Below are positions 4,845 through 5,099 of a stretch of 5,099 bases of DNA, piece after piece (position 1 is the stretch's first letter; the number at the start of each line of letters is the position of its first letter). This DNA comes from Thermoguttaceae bacterium (GTDB lineage Bacteria; Planctomycetota; Planctomycetia; Pirellulales; Thermoguttaceae). Under the pieces are notes generated by a model. The model did no database searches, had not been told where the DNA came from, and saw nothing but the letters and a program-made list of their open reading frames with translations. The translations under genes were made by a program, and so were the position numbers. Where the stretch lies: assembly GCA_024653385.1 (NCBI GenBank), contig JANLFZ010000458.1:1-5099 (forward strand), written 5' to 3'.

Positions 4845-5099
4845 CTACTGCCTGGAAATCAGGCCGAAGTCGAGTCCGAAGACCACGACGACCAGTCCGA
4901 GGATGAAGAGCAAACCGAGGTAGGTGAGGATCGTCTGCACCCGTTCGTTCGGCGCCCGGCCGGTGATTCCCTCGTACGCGAGAAACACCATGTGGCCGCC
5001 GTCCAACAAGGGGATCGGCAGGAAGTTCAGCACGGCGAGGTTGGCCCCGATGATCGTCAGGAAGATCAACAGGTCGGCCAACCCCTTGGCCGCCGAGTG
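4845..5099 (-). CDS. rseP: RseP-type site-2 zinc metalloprotease (M50), C-terminal end
   Basis: An intramembrane zinc protease; family members cut anti-sigma factors or other membrane proteins inside the bilayer during envelope stress. Only the last 84 residues are in the window; the start, the HExxH site and the PDZ region lie beyond the right edge. Visible are a membrane segment LLIFLTIIGANLAVLNFLPIP (about 10-30) running into LLDGGH (31-36), the family's NxxPxPxLDGG motif whose aspartate (D33) is the third zinc ligand. A short soluble stretch EGITGRAPNERVQT follows, then a last membrane segment, YLGLLFILGLVVVVFG (60-75), and the C-terminus ISRQ. The reading frame is open to the window end, so it is cut rather than broken. 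rseP is the usual name for this architecture; a related M50 paralogue cannot be excluded from this part alone. Confidence 0.87.
   Translation of the reverse strand, partial: HSAAKGLADLLIFLTIIGANLAVLNFLPIPLLDGGHMVFLAYEGITGRAPNERVQTILTYLGLLFILGLVVVVFGLDFGLISRQ

Noticed and set aside
1..5099. Mobile element, CRISPR array or defence system
   Set aside because: There are no regularly spaced repeats, transposase or integrase motifs, terminal repeats with target duplications, or defence-type domains on either strand.

Overview
The window is high-GC bacterial DNA and most probably comes from a planctomycete. Two signs point that way. The TPR protein ends with the repeat pair LNNFAWVLATSP…LRNGKRAIELAERACKLT… followed by LGAAYAESGDFATAMKWSQKAIEL, a style typical of planctomycetal TPR proteins. 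The small tyrosine-rich secreted protein resembles short hypothetical proteins I associate with that phylum. Both are recollections of protein style, not search results.

Layout, left to right. On the minus strand lies the N-terminal part of the transcription-repair coupling factor Mfd (37-702), whose frame is broken by a TGA close to the window edge. A 137-nt gap holds a consensus TATAAT only 11 nt ahead of the mfd ATG. Next, also on the minus strand, come a MarC-family membrane protein (840-1466), a 135-nt gap with a perfect 9-bp hairpin, a secreted 546-aa TPR protein (1602-3242) and a thioredoxin-TPR protein of the CnoX/YbbN type with an intact WCAPC site (3296-4156). A 350-nt divergent intergenic region (4157-4506) holds a good promoter for cnoX and several inverted repeats. 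A plus-strand gene then encodes a 108-aa exported protein very rich in aromatic residues (4507-4833). It converges, with 11 bp between stop codons, on the C-terminal end of a minus-strand RseP-type site-2 protease (4845-5099, cut by the window edge).

How the genes relate. cnoX and the TPR gene are 53 nt apart on one strand and look like an operon: a cytoplasmic redox-competent chaperone/thioredoxin followed by an exported TPR scaffold. RseP (intramembrane proteolysis in envelope stress), CnoX (oxidative and folding stress) and Mfd (transcription-coupled repair) all belong to stress or maintenance physiology, but nothing shows they are co-regulated. This is mostly housekeeping DNA. I found no mobile element, CRISPR array, tRNA, rRNA or defence system. 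The points most worth a second look are the uncharacterised tyrosine-rich protein and its structured upstream region, the apparently near-leaderless mfd promoter, and the frame break in mfd.
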